NCBI RefSeq assembly: GCF_001969365.1 | Contig: NZ_CP019312.1 | Location: 3,162,001 to 3,226,000, forward strand | DNA length: 64,000 nt | DNA from: Tateyamaria omphalii | Lineage (GTDB): Bacteria > Pseudomonadota > Alphaproteobacteria > Rhodobacterales > Rhodobacteraceae | Direction of reading: 5' to 3' | Part shown: positions 1-9,127 of the stretch, one piece after another | Layout of the letters: every line of letters begins with the position of its first letter | Numbering within the stretch: the first letter of the stretch is position 1 | Made by a program: the position numbers and the translations under genes | Notes under the pieces: generated by a model | Told to the model about the DNA's origin: nothing | The model's database searches: none | What the model saw: only the letters and a program-made list of their open reading frames with translations

Positions 1-237
1 ATCGAGGCTGCCAAACTTGGCAACCGTTTGCGTGACCGCATCGTTTACGGCCGCGAAGTCGCTGACATCGCAGGGCAGCGCGATGGCCTGCGGCCCGATG
101 TCGTCCGCGAGCGCGCCTATGGCATCGGCCCCGCGCGCCACAAGCGCCACATTGGCCCCGGCCCCGGCAAAGGCGCGCGCCGTGTCGGCCCCGATGCCCC
201 GGCTGGCCCCGGTGATCAGCACAGTTTTTTCGCTCAT
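1..237 (-). CDS. SDR family oxidoreductase (5' part, truncated by window edge)
   Basis: N-terminal 79 residues of a short-chain dehydrogenase/reductase; the rest lies beyond the left edge. The protein opens MSEKTVLITGASRGIG, giving the nucleotide-binding TGxxxGxG motif at residues 9-16, and then a Rossmann beta-alpha-beta unit ending in a CDVSD segment of the kind that contacts the adenine ring. Such enzymes oxidise or reduce alcohols and ketones with NAD(P)H; the substrate cannot be told because the YxxxK active site is outside the window. A second ATG three codons upstream (position 246) is also possible. It is divergent from the DUF2125 gene, with both promoters in the gap between them. 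Confidence 0.85.
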   Translation of the reverse strand, partial: MSEKTVLITGASRGIGADTARAFAGAGANVALVARGADAIGALADDIGPQAIALPCDVSDFAAVNDAVTQTVAKFGSLD

Positions 238-373
238 GTCGTGCATTGTACCCTCCGCAATGACGTGTTGGTCTTGTGGTACGGCGATGCGCCGCATAGG
301 TCCACCCTGTGGCCTTGACGCATTACGCGCCGTCCCGGACGATATGGCCAACAGCTGATTTAAGGATTCTGAC

Positions 374-1903
374 ATGTCTCGTTTTTCACATCTCATTTCC
401 GGCACCGCAGTGGCGTTGTGCCTGCCTGCGTCGGCGGCTCTGGCCGACCTGACGGCGGACCAGGTCTGGTCCGACTGGCAGTCTTATATGGAAAGCACGG
501 GCTATACAGTCACCGCGTCCGAGGCCGCAGGCGACGGGTCGGTGGAAGTGTCGGATATGACGCTGAGCATCGACCTGGAGGAAGAGGAGACGGCGTTCAA
601 AGTTGTGCTCCCGTCGATCAGCTTTGTTGAACAGGGCGACGGCACGGTTGCCATCGAACTGCCCGCCAGTACCGAGATGAACATGACTTTCCAGCCCGAG
701 ACGGGCGAGGATGTGACGGTTGTCATCGACTTTACCCAGACCGACCCAAACATGGTGGCGGCGGGTGATCCCGGCGATCTGACCTATACCTATGCGGCAC
801 CGGCGGCGGCTATGGCGCTTCAAAGCGTGACCATCGACGGCGTGTCGGTCGGCCCCGAGATTGCCAAGATCGACATCCGCATGACGGACCTGGCTCAGAC
901 GGTGCAAACCTCTGTCGCCACATTGCGTCAAATGACGCAGGACATGACGGTGGCCAAGGTCGATTACGACATGGCGTTCAACGATCCCGAGAGCGACGAC
1001 AGCTTTACGCTGCGCGGCGCGATGAACGGTCTGACGCTGAACGGGACCGGTGATCTGCCGCTGGACACGGACGTGCAGGACATGAACGCGATGCTGAATG
1101 ACGGGTTCAAGGCGGTCGCGGCCTTTACCACCGAGGGCGGCAATTACGACCTGTCCTTCAGCAGCGAGACGGATGGCAGCGGGACGGCCAATGCCACATC
1201 GACCGGCTCAGCCTTTGACGTGTCCTTCGGGCCCGAGGGGCTGCTTTACGACGTCTCGCAGACCGGCGTGGACATGAACATGCTGATGACCGAACTGCCC
1301 CTGCCGCTGTCCTTTTCCGCGGCTGAGATCGGGACGCGGTTCCTGATGCCGTTGCAGAAGTCGAATGAAGAACAGGACTTTGGTCTGGCCGTCACGCTCA
1401 GCGAATTCGTGATGTCGGACATGCTCTGGAGCCTGTTTGACCCGACCTCGCAATTGCCGCGCGATCCGGCGACCCTGCTGGTTGATCTGAGCGGGAAAGC
1501 CAAGGTGCTGTTCGACTTCCTTGACCCGGCGCAAGCGGCCGTGCTGGAAGAGGCGGACACCGTGCCCGGTGAGTTGAACGCGTTGACCATCAACAAGATC
1601 GAGCTGGACGCCGTGGGCGCAAAGCTGACCGGGGCGGGCGACTTTGTCTTTGACAACAGCGACCTGCAGACATTCGACGGAATGCCCCGGCCCGAGGGCG
1701 CGGTGGACCTGACCCTGGTGGGCGGCAACGGGCTGCTGGACAAGCTGGTGGGCATGGGCCTTCTGCCCGAGGACCAGGCGATGGGCGCACGCATGATGAT
1801 GGGCCTGTTTGCCGTGCCGGGCGAGGGTGAGGACACCCTGAATTCCAAGATCGAAGTGAACCCCGAAGGCCACGTGCTGGCCAACGGTCAGCGCATCCGC
1901 TGA
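374..1903 (+). CDS. DUF2125 domain-containing secreted protein
   Basis: A 509-residue protein of the DUF2125 family, conserved in alphaproteobacteria and of unknown function. Residues 1-24 form a typical Sec signal peptide ending SAALA, so the protein is predicted to be periplasmic. The rest is rich in beta-strand patterns and acidic residues, with low lysine and only polar cores, as expected for a large extracytoplasmic beta-protein. A TAAGGA ribosome site lies 8 bases before the ATG. It stands alone, divergent from the SDR gene and followed after 89 bases by the TldE gene. Family assignment is from overall pattern and known rhodobacterial homologues; no catalytic motif is visible. Confidence 0.8.
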   Translation: MSRFSHLISGTAVALCLPASAALADLTADQVWSDWQSYMESTGYTVTASEAAGDGSVEVSDMTLSIDLEEEETAFKVVLPSISFVEQGDGTVAIELPASTEMNMTFQPETGEDVTVVIDFTQTDPNMVAAGDPGDLTYTYAAPAAAMALQSVTIDGVSVGPEIAKIDIRMTDLAQTVQTSVATLRQMTQDMTVAKVDYDMAFNDPESDDSFTLRGAMNGLTLNGTGDLPLDTDVQDMNAMLNDGFKAVAAFTTEGGNYDLSFSSETDGSGTANATSTGSAFDVSFGPEGLLYDVSQTGVDMNMLMTELPLPLSFSAAEIGTRFLMPLQKSNEEQDFGLAVTLSEFVMSDMLWSLFDPTSQLPRDPATLLVDLSGKAKVLFDFLDPAQAAVLEEADTVPGELNALTINKIELDAVGAKLTGAGDFVFDNSDLQTFDGMPRPEGAVDLTLVGGNGLLDKLVGMGLLPEDQAMGARMMMGLFAVPGEGEDTLNSKIEVNPEGHVLANGQRIR

Positions 1904-1992
1904 TCCTGTCACTGCGGGGCGGCGCAGGTCGTCGCCCTTGCACAGCACCCCCTGCCCCGCTACCTGATGGCGCAACCAAGCGGAGCAGATGA

Positions 1993-3342
1993 ATGACCCC
2001 TTCCGACCTGTCGACCCTGACCGAACGGCTGCTGGCCGCTGCAAAATCCGCAGGCGCCGACGCCGCCGACACCATTGCGGTACAGGGCACATCGGTGTCG
2101 GTCGATGTCCGCGCGGGCGCGCTGGAACAGGCGGAACGGTCCGAATCCATCGACATCGGCCTGCGCGTGTTCGTGGGCCGGAAGCAGGCCAACGTCTCGG
2201 CGTCGGACATCAGCGACCGCACGATTGAAGAGATGGCGATGCGCGCCGTCGCAATGGCGGGCGAAGCGCCAGACGACCCCAATGCGGGCCTTGCCGATCC
2301 GGATCAGCTGACCAACGGCTGGGACATTGAGGCACTGGAACTCAGCGACCCAAGCCCGGAGCCTGCCGCCGAAGCACTGCAAGACGATGCGCTGGCCGCC
2401 GAAGCCGCCGGGATGGCGGTCAAGGGCGTGAGCCAGGTCCAGCAAGCATCGGCCGGATATGGGGCGCGCGACGTCTGGCTGGCAGCGAGCAACGGTTTTT
2501 CCGGTGGCTATCGCCGCACCGACCGCGGGCTAAGCTGCGTGGCGATTGCGGGCACCGGCACGGATATGGAGCGGGATTACAGCGGGGACAGCCGCATCTT
2601 TCAGTCCGACCTGCGCAGCGCCGAAGAGATCGGGACAGAGGCAGGCAACCGCACGGTTGAACGCATGGGCGCGCGCAAACCGCCGACCGGGACGTATCCC
2701 GTACTGTTTGACGAGCGTATCTCGTCGACCCTGATCGGGCACCTGCTTGTTGCGGCCAATGGGTCGAGCGTGGCGCGTGGGTCGTCATGGCTGCGCGAGA
2801 AGCTGGGGCAACAGGTTCTGCCCGATGGCCTGAACCTGGTCGAAGATCCGCACCGGCCCCGCACCTCGGGCACGCGTCCCTTTGATGCCGAGGGGCTCGC
2901 CACGCAGCGCCGCGTGATTGTCGAGGATGGCGTGCTGACCGGCTGGACGCTTGATCTGGCCACGGGCCGCAAGCTGGGCATGGCATCGACCGGCAACGCG
3001 GCGCGCGGCACATCCGCCCCGCCCAGCCCGTCGAACTGGAACGTGACACTGGATGCAGGCACCGCCACACGCGATGACCTGATCCGCGACATGGGCACCG
3101 GCCTTTTGGTGACCTCGATGATCGGATCGACCATCAACCCCAATACCGGCGACTATTCACGCGGGGCCGCAGGCATGTGGGTCGAGAATGGCGAGATCGC
3201 CTATCCCGTCAACGAATGCACCATCGCGGGCAATCTGGCCGATATGCTGCGCGCCATCGTGCCCGCCAATGACGCCCGCGCGCATCTGAGCCGCGTGGTG
3301 CCGTCGCTGCTGGTGCCGGGAATGACCCTTGCCGGCAACTGA
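1993..3342 (+). CDS. pmbA: TldD/PmbA family metallopeptidase (TldE-like)
   Basis: A 449-residue TldE/PmbA protein. In E. coli TldD and TldE form a heterodimeric zinc protease in which TldD carries the metal site and TldE is the non-catalytic partner; it processes modified peptides and degrades antitoxin CcdA. The sequence shows the family's long N-terminal helical/beta region, the glycine-rich central GSS and HR segments and the C-terminal EGGxI-like block around residues 385-420 (VTSMIGSTINPNTGDYSRGAAG). It lacks the HExxxH of TldD, in line with the TldE role. A GGAG site precedes the ATG at 1993; another ATG at 1989 is out of frame. Its stop overlaps the next gene, so the two are probably cotranscribed. 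Confidence 0.88.
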   Translation: MTPSDLSTLTERLLAAAKSAGADAADTIAVQGTSVSVDVRAGALEQAERSESIDIGLRVFVGRKQANVSASDISDRTIEEMAMRAVAMAGEAPDDPNAGLADPDQLTNGWDIEALELSDPSPEPAAEALQDDALAAEAAGMAVKGVSQVQQASAGYGARDVWLAASNGFSGGYRRTDRGLSCVAIAGTGTDMERDYSGDSRIFQSDLRSAEEIGTEAGNRTVERMGARKPPTGTYPVLFDERISSTLIGHLLVAANGSSVARGSSWLREKLGQQVLPDGLNLVEDPHRPRTSGTRPFDAEGLATQRRVIVEDGVLTGWTLDLATGRKLGMASTGNAARGTSAPPSPSNWNVTLDAGTATRDDLIRDMGTGLLVTSMIGSTINPNTGDYSRGAAGMWVENGEIAYPVNECTIAGNLADMLRAIVPANDARAHLSRVVPSLLVPGMTLAGN

Positions 3343-4117
3343 CCTGCCTTTGCTGATCGACGCGGCGCGCATCGCAGGCCGTGTGGCGACCAGCTTTGCC
3401 GGTCCCACGGCCGCGCGCTGGGACAAGCCGGGGGATGCGGGCCCGGTGACGGAGGCGGATCTGGCCGTGAACGAGGTGCTGTCGCGCACCTTGCAGCTGG
3501 CGCGCCCCAACTATGGCTGGCTGTCGGAAGAGACGGAGGACAGCGCCGCGCGGCTGAGTGCGGACACCGTCTTCATCATCGACCCCATCGACGGCACGCG
3601 CAGCTTTGTCGAAGGCGGGCGGACCTGGGCCATTTCCATCGGTGTGGCGCATCGGGGCGTGGTGACCGCGGCGGCCATCTACCTGCCCTTGCGCGACAAG
3701 CTTTATGCCGCAGGCGCGGGGCTGGGCGCGACCCTGAACGGCGCACCGCTGGTTGCGACCCAGGGCGGCATGACATCAGACAGCAAAGTGCTGGCCGCAC
3801 GCCCCACCTTTGACGCCAAGCACTGGCGCGGCGACGCCCCGGCGGTCGAGCGACACTATCGCCCGTCGCTGGCCTATCGGTTGTCGCTGGTGGGGGAGGG
3901 GAAGTTCGACGGGATGCTGACCCTGCGCCCCACCTGGGAATGGGACATCGCCGCCGGATCCCTGATCGTTTCGGAGGCGGGCGGCACCATTACCGACCGC
4001 ACGGGCGCGCCCCTGCGGTTCAACAATGCGCATCCGGCTTTGAACGGTGTGGTGGCGGGTGGCCCCGGTCTGCACCGTGCGCTGGTGGGGGAATTGGGCC
4101 CGGATCACGCCGCCTGA
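3329..4117 (+). CDS. Inositol monophosphatase family protein (CysQ-like 3'(2'),5'-bisphosphate nucleotidase)
   Basis: A 262-residue member of the Mg/Li-sensitive phosphatase superfamily. Visible metal-site motifs are SEETED (residues about 69-74), the signature DPIDGTR at 87-93 and WEWDIAAGSLIVSEAGG near 205-221. This pattern fits CysQ/inositol monophosphatase enzymes, which remove a phosphate from PAP/PAPS or inositol phosphate; the exact substrate cannot be fixed by motif alone. The start is a TTG that overlaps the end of the TldE gene by 14 bases, which implies translational coupling. It is followed by the small DUF4170 gene and lipid A genes in the same direction. Confidence 0.85.
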   Translation: MPATDLPLLIDAARIAGRVATSFAGPTAARWDKPGDAGPVTEADLAVNEVLSRTLQLARPNYGWLSEETEDSAARLSADTVFIIDPIDGTRSFVEGGRTWAISIGVAHRGVVTAAAIYLPLRDKLYAAGAGLGATLNGAPLVATQGGMTSDSKVLAARPTFDAKHWRGDAPAVERHYRPSLAYRLSLVGEGKFDGMLTLRPTWEWDIAAGSLIVSEAGGTITDRTGAPLRFNNAHPALNGVVAGGPGLHRALVGELGPDHAA

Positions 4118-4191
4118 TCGCCTTGACCCCTGGGGCCATATGCGCAAACTGCCCCCAGGCATGCCCGAGCCAAGTATCAAAGGAAAATGCG

Positions 4192-4434
4192 ATGACACAG
4201 CGCCTGCACCTCGTCTTTGGAGGCGAACTGGTCGACCCGTCGAAGAATGTGTTCAAGGATGTGGACGACCTGCATATCGTGGGGATCTTTCCCAACTATC
4301 AGGCCGCATATGACGCCTGGAAATCTGAAGCGCAGCGCACTGTCGACAACGCCCACATGCGTTACTACATCGCGCATCTGCACCGCCTGCGGGACGAGGA
4401 AAACGCCGCCGCCACGACCGAAGAGCTGGGCTGA
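4192..4434 (+). CDS. DUF4170 domain-containing protein
   Basis: An 80-residue cytosolic protein of the DUF4170 family, small proteins of unknown function common in alphaproteobacteria and usually found beside KdtA/LpxK genes, as here. The sequence begins MTQRLHLVFGGELVDP and contains a WKSEAQRTVDNAHMRYYIAHLHRL segment (broken here as WKSEAQRTVDNAHMR then YYIAHLHRL) that looks helical. The ATG at 4192 is preceded by a good AAGGAAA site. A longer reading frame exists upstream, but it overlaps the phosphatase gene and has no support. Spacing to the KdtA-like gene is only 7 bases, so it belongs to the lipid A operon. Confidence 0.85.
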   Translation: MTQRLHLVFGGELVDPSKNVFKDVDDLHIVGIFPNYQAAYDAWKSEAQRTVDNAHMRYYIAHLHRLRDEENAAATTEELG

Positions 4435-4441
4435 CGCCCAC

Positions 4442-5662
4442 GTGCGCGGATCGCTGGGGCTTACGGCCTATCGCACATTGTCGGGGCGGCGCAAACCGCC
4501 CGACTTTGCGCCGGTAAGGGACCGACCGGAGGGCGAGCTGGTGTGGATCCACGCCGCCGAGCCGGGCAACAACCGTGCGCTCAATGATCTCGCCCACCGG
4601 CTGGTGTACATGCGCCCCGGCTGCCACGTGCTGCTGACGGCAGCCCATGACGATTTCGGCGACCGGGGCGTCGATGAGATCTGGCAGGACCGGATGCCGC
4701 CCGATCACCCCGATGTCACCGACGCCTTTGTCGCGCATTGGGCGCCGGACATGTTGATCTGGGCCTGGGGCGATCTGCTGCCCAACCTGATCCTGTCCAC
4801 CGCCGAAAGTGGCGCGCATATGATGCTGGTGGATGCGGATGTCGATGGGTTCGACGGGCGCCGCGACCGCTGGCTGCCCGAAGTGCCCCGCGCCCTGTTG
4901 GCCCAATTCAACCACGTCACCGCCCGGGACCGGAGCGCCCATCTGCGGCTGGCCCAGATGGGTCGCCCCGTAGGCGCGATGGAATTGGCCGACCCGCTGC
5001 ACCCCTTCGGCAAGATGCTGCCCGTCATCGACAGTGATCTGGCGGATCTGACCGCTGCGCTGGCCGGGCGGCCAATCTGGTTGTCGGCGCGCACGTCACC
5101 GCAGGAATGCGCGACGATCCTGGCGGCGCACAAGCTGGCGCTGAAATTCTCGCACCGGCTGCTGCTGATCCTGCACTTCTCCGATGGGGCGGAGGCGCTG
5201 AAGGCAGAACAGGCGGCGCGGGCGCAGTCCCTGCTGGTCGCCAACTGGAGCGATGGCACCTTTCCAGATGACAATACCCAGGTGCTGATCGCCGACGACG
5301 ATGCCGAGTTGGGCCTTTGGCTGCGCGTGGCCACTGTCACTTTCCTGGGTGGGTCGATGCAGGCGGGGGTGGAGATCTGCGATCCCTATTCGGTGGCCGC
5401 CCACGGATCGGCCATCGTGTATGGCCCGAACGTGGGCGAGCATGTCGACGCCTTTACCCGGTTGATGAACGCGGGTGCGGCCCGGATCGTGAACGACACC
5501 CCGTCGCTGGGCCGTGCCATCAGCCAGATGATCGCGCCCGACCATGCGGCCCACATGGCCACGGCCGGTTGGGATGTGGTCACGCGCGGGGCCGACAGCC
5601 TCGACCGGATCATATCGCTGACCCAGACCCGGCTCGATTCCCGCAGATCGGAGAACCGGTGA
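4442..5662 (+). CDS. KdtA/WaaA-like 3-deoxy-D-manno-octulosonic acid transferase family protein
   Basis: A 406-residue glycosyltransferase with the KdtA (GT30) two-domain layout. True KdtA adds Kdo to lipid IVA at the inner membrane. The N-terminal acceptor motif, normally WIHAxSxGE, reads [10 protein letters not shown] here, so the catalytic Glu is replaced. In the C-terminal donor site the usual GGS...HNPLE...GP reads LGGSMQ, CDPYS and YGPN, so that Glu is absent too. It may be an inactive or altered paralogue. The GTG start at 4442 was chosen because it follows DUF4170 directly and gives a family-like N-terminus; the longer frame upstream overlaps DUF4170. It overlaps lpxK by one base (TGATG). 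Confidence 0.8.
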   Translation: MRGSLGLTAYRTLSGRRKPPDFAPVRDRPEGELVWIHAAEPGNNRALNDLAHRLVYMRPGCHVLLTAAHDDFGDRGVDEIWQDRMPPDHPDVTDAFVAHWAPDMLIWAWGDLLPNLILSTAESGAHMMLVDADVDGFDGRRDRWLPEVPRALLAQFNHVTARDRSAHLRLAQMGRPVGAMELADPLHPFGKMLPVIDSDLADLTAALAGRPIWLSARTSPQECATILAAHKLALKFSHRLLLILHFSDGAEALKAEQAARAQSLLVANWSDGTFPDDNTQVLIADDDAELGLWLRVATVTFLGGSMQAGVEICDPYSVAAHGSAIVYGPNVGEHVDAFTRLMNAGAARIVNDTPSLGRAISQMIAPDHAAHMATAGWDVVTRGADSLDRIISLTQTRLDSRRSENR

Positions 5663-6651
5663 TGCGGGCGCCCGGGTTCTGGTCGTATCCTGTGCCTGAT
5701 TGGCGCGCGCGGCTGCTGTCCCCGCTGGGCGCGCTCTACGCGTCTGGCACCGCGCGGCGGCTGGCCCAAGGTATGCCTGAAAAGATGCCGGTGCCCGTCA
5801 TTTGCGTCGGCAACATAAACGCGGGCGGCACGGGCAAGACCCCGACCGTCATCGCCGTGGCCGAGCGGTTGCGCGATGCCTTTCACGCGCCGCACATCGT
5901 CAGCCGCGGCTATGGTGGGACCGAGGCGGGGCCGGTCGAGGTCAACCCGACCACCCACAGCGCCAGCCGCGTCGGCGACGAACCCCTGCTGCTGAGCGCC
6001 TTTGCCCGGACGTGGGTCGCGCGCGACAGGGCCGCGGGCGCGCGGGCGGCCATTGCTGCCGGGGCTACGGCCATCATCCTGGATGACGGGTTCCAGAACC
6101 CGGCGCTGGCCTATGACCTGTCCATCGTCGTGGTCGATGCCGAGACCGGGTTTGGCAACGGCTTGTGCCTGCCCGCCGGCCCGCTGCGCGAACCGGCTGC
6201 CGTCGGCCTTGCCCGTGCCGATCTGCTGCTGAGCATTGGTGATGACGCGGCGCACGCCCGCTTTGCGAGCACGCCCCTGCCAGACGGATTGCCCCATTTG
6301 CGGGCGCGGCTTGAACCGCTGCAGACCGGGATGCCCTGGGCAGATATGCCCGTGGTCGCATTCGCCGGGATCGGGCGACCGGAGAAGTTCTTTGACACGT
6401 TGCGGGGGCTTGGCGTGACCCTTTTGCGGACCGAAGCGTTGGGGGACCATGAAAAGCTGAGCACCGCGTTTCTGTCCCGGCTCGAACGGGATGCGCGCGC
6501 GGCAGGTGCGCAACTGGTGACGACCGAAAAGGACGCCGCCCGGCTGCCCGCGGCCTTTCGCCCGAAAGTGATCACCTTACCGGTCCGGCTGCGGTTTGAC
6601 GACCCGGTGGTACTGGACGCGGCGCTAGCGGCATTTCCCGCCAACCCCTAA
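5662..6651 (+). CDS. lpxK: Tetraacyldisaccharide 4'-kinase LpxK
   Basis: A 329-residue lipid A kinase that phosphorylates the 4' position of the tetraacyl disaccharide, step six of the Raetz pathway, on the cytosolic face of the inner membrane. The N-terminus carries the membrane-associated segment ([15 protein letters not shown]), then a P-loop [12 protein letters not shown] at about residues 48-59, the conserved SRGYGG, GDEP and DDGFQ blocks that mark LpxK, and a late [10 protein letters not shown] motif. Its ATG overlaps the stop of the KdtA-like gene, so translation is coupled. A hairpin at 6657-6681 closes the region facing dsbA. Confidence 0.95.
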   Translation: MRAPGFWSYPVPDWRARLLSPLGALYASGTARRLAQGMPEKMPVPVICVGNINAGGTGKTPTVIAVAERLRDAFHAPHIVSRGYGGTEAGPVEVNPTTHSASRVGDEPLLLSAFARTWVARDRAAGARAAIAAGATAIILDDGFQNPALAYDLSIVVVDAETGFGNGLCLPAGPLREPAAVGLARADLLLSIGDDAAHARFASTPLPDGLPHLRARLEPLQTGMPWADMPVVAFAGIGRPEKFFDTLRGLGVTLLRTEALGDHEKLSTAFLSRLERDARAAGAQLVTTEKDAARLPAAFRPKVITLPVRLRFDDPVVLDAALAAFPANP

Positions 6652-6656
6652 ACGAA

Positions 6657-6681
6657 AACGCCCGACCAATGGCCGGGCGTT
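6657..6681 (-). terminator. Rho-independent terminator of the dsbA operon
   Basis: AACGCCCG at 6657-6664 pairs perfectly with CGGGCGTT at 6674-6681 around a 9-base loop. Read leftward the stem is followed by TTTTCG and further T residues, so it suits the leftward dsbA transcript. Rightward, for lpxK, no T run follows. Confidence 0.75.
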
Positions 6682-6702
6682 GCATGCTGTGTCGGACGTG
6701 GC

Positions 6703-7401
6703 TTAGCTGCCAGCCGCCTCGTCGATCAGGCCCGCCATCTCGGAATAGGCCATGTTGTTGTATGTCGTCCCGTTGATGACAAAGCTGGGGGTGGAGTTGA
6801 TCCCGTCCTCTGCCGCGTTGCCCTGATACCAGGCGACCAGCGTGCGCAGGTTGTCGGCGTCGGTCAGGCATCCTTCGAGCGTGTCGCCGTCCAGACCGGC
6901 CAGGCGACCGATCTTGCGCAGCTCTTCGGCGATCTGGGCCGGATCACCTCCGCCCGCGCGCGCCCATTCGGACTGCCCGGCATAGAGCATTTCCGTGATG
7001 CCAAAGAACGTCTCGGGCGTGCCCGCGCAGCGCGCGATGGCCGAGGCCCAGAGGCCGAACCGGTCAAAATAGACCTCGCGGTAGATGAAGTTGATCTTGC
7101 CCGTGTCGATATAGTCGGCCTTGAGCTGCTTGTAGGCCCCGGCATGGAACGTCGCGCAATGCGGGCAGGTGTAGCTGGCATATTCGATAACCGTCACAGG
7201 CGCGTCCGGGTTGCCCAACTGCATCTCGACGACTGAAGATGTGTCGATATCGGCAGAGGCTTCCTGCGCGTTGGCAGCACCCAGCAAACGCTCGGCCTGT
7301 GCCTGTTCCTGCGCGGACGGCCCGCTCGACTGCATCGAACTATACAGAAAGTACCCGCCAACACCGACGATGACGGCGATAAGGGCAACGATACGGTTCA
7401 T
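6703..7401 (-). CDS. DsbA family thiol-disulfide oxidoreductase
   Basis: A 232-residue thioredoxin-fold protein anchored by or exported through an N-terminal hydrophobic segment (IVALIAVIVGVGGYFLY, residues 4-20). The active site is CPHC in EYASYTCPHCATFHAG at about residues 77-80. A cis-proline loop is seen at STPSF near residue 206. It matches periplasmic DsbA/DsbG-like proteins of alphaproteobacteria that oxidise or isomerise cysteines in exported proteins. The long helical insertion between the CxxC and the cis-Pro contains the family's usual pair of further cysteines (ARCAG and EGCLT). It is the second gene of an operon with DUF721; its ATG overlaps the upstream stop (ATGA). Confidence 0.9.
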   Translation of the reverse strand: MNRIVALIAVIVGVGGYFLYSSMQSSGPSAQEQAQAERLLGAANAQEASADIDTSSVVEMQLGNPDAPVTVIEYASYTCPHCATFHAGAYKQLKADYIDTGKINFIYREVYFDRFGLWASAIARCAGTPETFFGITEMLYAGQSEWARAGGGDPAQIAEELRKIGRLAGLDGDTLEGCLTDADNLRTLVAWYQGNAAEDGINSTPSFVINGTTYNNMAYSEMAGLIDEAAGS

Positions 7402-7919
7402 GAGCGTGTTCCTTGTTTTTGTTTTGTCAGGATATGCGCGCCCAGTTTTTCGAGGGCGTCGCGCAATGTGTCGTCTTGGACCGGGGCGACCACCTGGCTG
7501 GCGGCGGCGGTCATCTCGGGTGCGGGGGCTTTGGGGCCTTCGGCCTTGCGGCGATGTTCGAACGCGACCTGCCCGTCCGCGAACCCCGTTGCCGCCGTCT
7601 GGGTGATCCGGATGCGCGCGATGGCGTTGTAGCCGTAGACGGCGTTGACCCGCTGGCGCAGCTGGTCCTTTTGCATCTCGAGCATGGGCGCCTGCGCACC
7701 GGTGGTCAGCAGGGTCAGCGTAGCCCCCATCCCGCCGCGGCCATAGCTCACCTCGACAGGGCGGGCTATGGCAGCCACATCGGCCCCCGCCACTTCGGCC
7801 CAGTCCGTCAGCAGGCGGCTTTGGGCAAAGCCACGGCTTTCGCTGGCCTGCCGGATCCGCCCGGTCAGCAACGATGCCGTCCGCTTGAACCCTTTTGTTG
7901 TGGCACGGCGCGCAACCAT
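7398..7919 (-). CDS. DUF721 (DciA-like) domain-containing protein
   Basis: A 173-residue DUF721 protein. DciA, the studied member, is the ancestral loader of the replicative helicase DnaB in bacteria lacking DnaC; rhodobacteria lack DnaC. The N-terminal 110 residues carry the family fold (LLTDWAEVAGADVAAIARPVEV and LLTTGAQAPMLEMQKDQLRQRVN, split for length), and the C-terminal third is low-complexity and probably disordered. The ATG at 7919 was chosen because it gives a canonical basic N-terminus (MVARRATTKGF); an upstream extension into the mutY promoter is not supported. It is divergent from mutY and precedes dsbA in one operon. Confidence 0.82.
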   Translation of the reverse strand: MVARRATTKGFKRTASLLTGRIRQASESRGFAQSRLLTDWAEVAGADVAAIARPVEVSYGRGGMGATLTLLTTGAQAPMLEMQKDQLRQRVNAVYGYNAIARIRITQTAATGFADGQVAFEHRRKAEGPKAPAPEMTAAASQVVAPVQDDTLRDALEKLGAHILTKQKQGTRS

Positions 7920-8001
7920 GGCTATGTTCCCTCTCACTCGAGCGTGATCATAGCGGATCAAGGCGTGATCACCAGACATCTCAAGTGGGAAAGCATAACT
8001 C

Positions 8002-9045
8002 TTGCGTGACCTCAGCCGTGAGCTTTTGGATTGGTACGACATACATGCGCGCGCGATGCCGTGGCGCGTTGGGCCACGGGACAAGCTGGCGGGCGTGCGG
8101 CCCGACCCATATGCGGTCTGGATGTCCGAGATCATGTTGCAGCAGACGACCGTGGCGGCGGTTACGGAGTATTTCAAACGGTTCATCGCGCGTTGGCCAA
8201 CTGTCGCTGATCTGGCCGCGGCAGAGGATGCCGAGGTGATGGGCGAATGGGCGGGCCTTGGGTATTACGCCCGCGCCCGCAACCTGTTGAAATGTGCGCG
8301 TGCGGTGGTGGCCGATCATGGGGGGCAGTTCCCCGCAGATCACGCAGCACTTTTGAAACTACCGGGCATCGGGCCTTATACGGCAGCTGCCATCGCGTCG
8401 ATTGCCTTTGACCTGCGGCATGTCGTGGTAGACGGCAACGTCGAACGCGTGATGGCGCGCATGTTCGACGAACACACGCCCTTGCCTGCAGCAAAGCCTG
8501 TTTTGACCGAACACGCGGATCGGCTGACGCCGAACGAACGGCCCGGCGATCATGCCCAAGCTGTGATGGATCTGGGTGCCACCATCTGCACGCCGAAATC
8601 CCCTGCCTGCGGCATCTGCCCCTGGCGCGATCCGTGTCGGGCACGCGCTGCGGGCACGGCACCGGAGTTGCCCAAGAAGACACCCAAGAAAGCCAAACCG
8701 ATCCGCCACGGCACCGTGTATCTGGCCCAGCGCGACGATGGCGCATGGCTGGTTGAGACGCGGCCCGACAAGGGGTTGCTGGGTGGTATGATGGGCTGGC
8801 CCGGCAGCGATTGGGTGGACGTGGCGGACCCGCGGCCCACTGGCTCTCCGATGCGGGCCGATTGGATCAAATTGAACGGAGAAGTACGGCACACGTTTAC
8901 GCATTTTCACCTTATTCTGGACGTTATGGTTGCGCAGGTTGCCGATACGCAGGCGGACAGGGGCTTTTTCCTGCCACGGGACCAATTCCGTCCTTCGGAC
9001 CTGCCCACCGTGATGCGCAAGGCGTTTGATCTGGCGCAGAGTTGA
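8002..9045 (+). CDS. mutY: A/G-specific adenine glycosylase MutY
   Basis: A 347-residue base-excision repair enzyme that removes adenine mispaired with 8-oxoguanine. Motifs in order: MPWR near the N-terminus, QQTTV (residues 50-54), the helix-hairpin-helix LPGIGPYTAAAIASIAF (about 118-134) followed by the catalytic Asp in VVVDGNVERV, the [4Fe-4S] cysteines CTPKSPACGICPWRDPC (C-x6-C-x2-C-x5-C), and a C-terminal NUDIX-like 8-oxoG recognition domain with GLLGGMMGWPG and RHTFTHFHL. The start is TTG at 8002; the next ATG would cut into the conserved helix. It is divergent from DUF721. Confidence 0.95.
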   Translation: MRDLSRELLDWYDIHARAMPWRVGPRDKLAGVRPDPYAVWMSEIMLQQTTVAAVTEYFKRFIARWPTVADLAAAEDAEVMGEWAGLGYYARARNLLKCARAVVADHGGQFPADHAALLKLPGIGPYTAAAIASIAFDLRHVVVDGNVERVMARMFDEHTPLPAAKPVLTEHADRLTPNERPGDHAQAVMDLGATICTPKSPACGICPWRDPCRARAAGTAPELPKKTPKKAKPIRHGTVYLAQRDDGAWLVETRPDKGLLGGMMGWPGSDWVDVADPRPTGSPMRADWIKLNGEVRHTFTHFHLILDVMVAQVADTQADRGFFLPRDQFRPSDLPTVMRKAFDLAQS

Positions 9046-9127
9046 AAGAACGCGGCGTAGCGTCACGCTTGGCAGGTGTACGGCACTGCGCCTAGACTTT
9101 GGCGCGCAATCAAAGGACCGAAAACGC

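Noticed and set aside
5386..6513. Leftward open frame across the KdtA-like and lpxK genes
   Set aside because: Shadow of two clearly recognised genes; Gly/Arg/Gln-rich composition.
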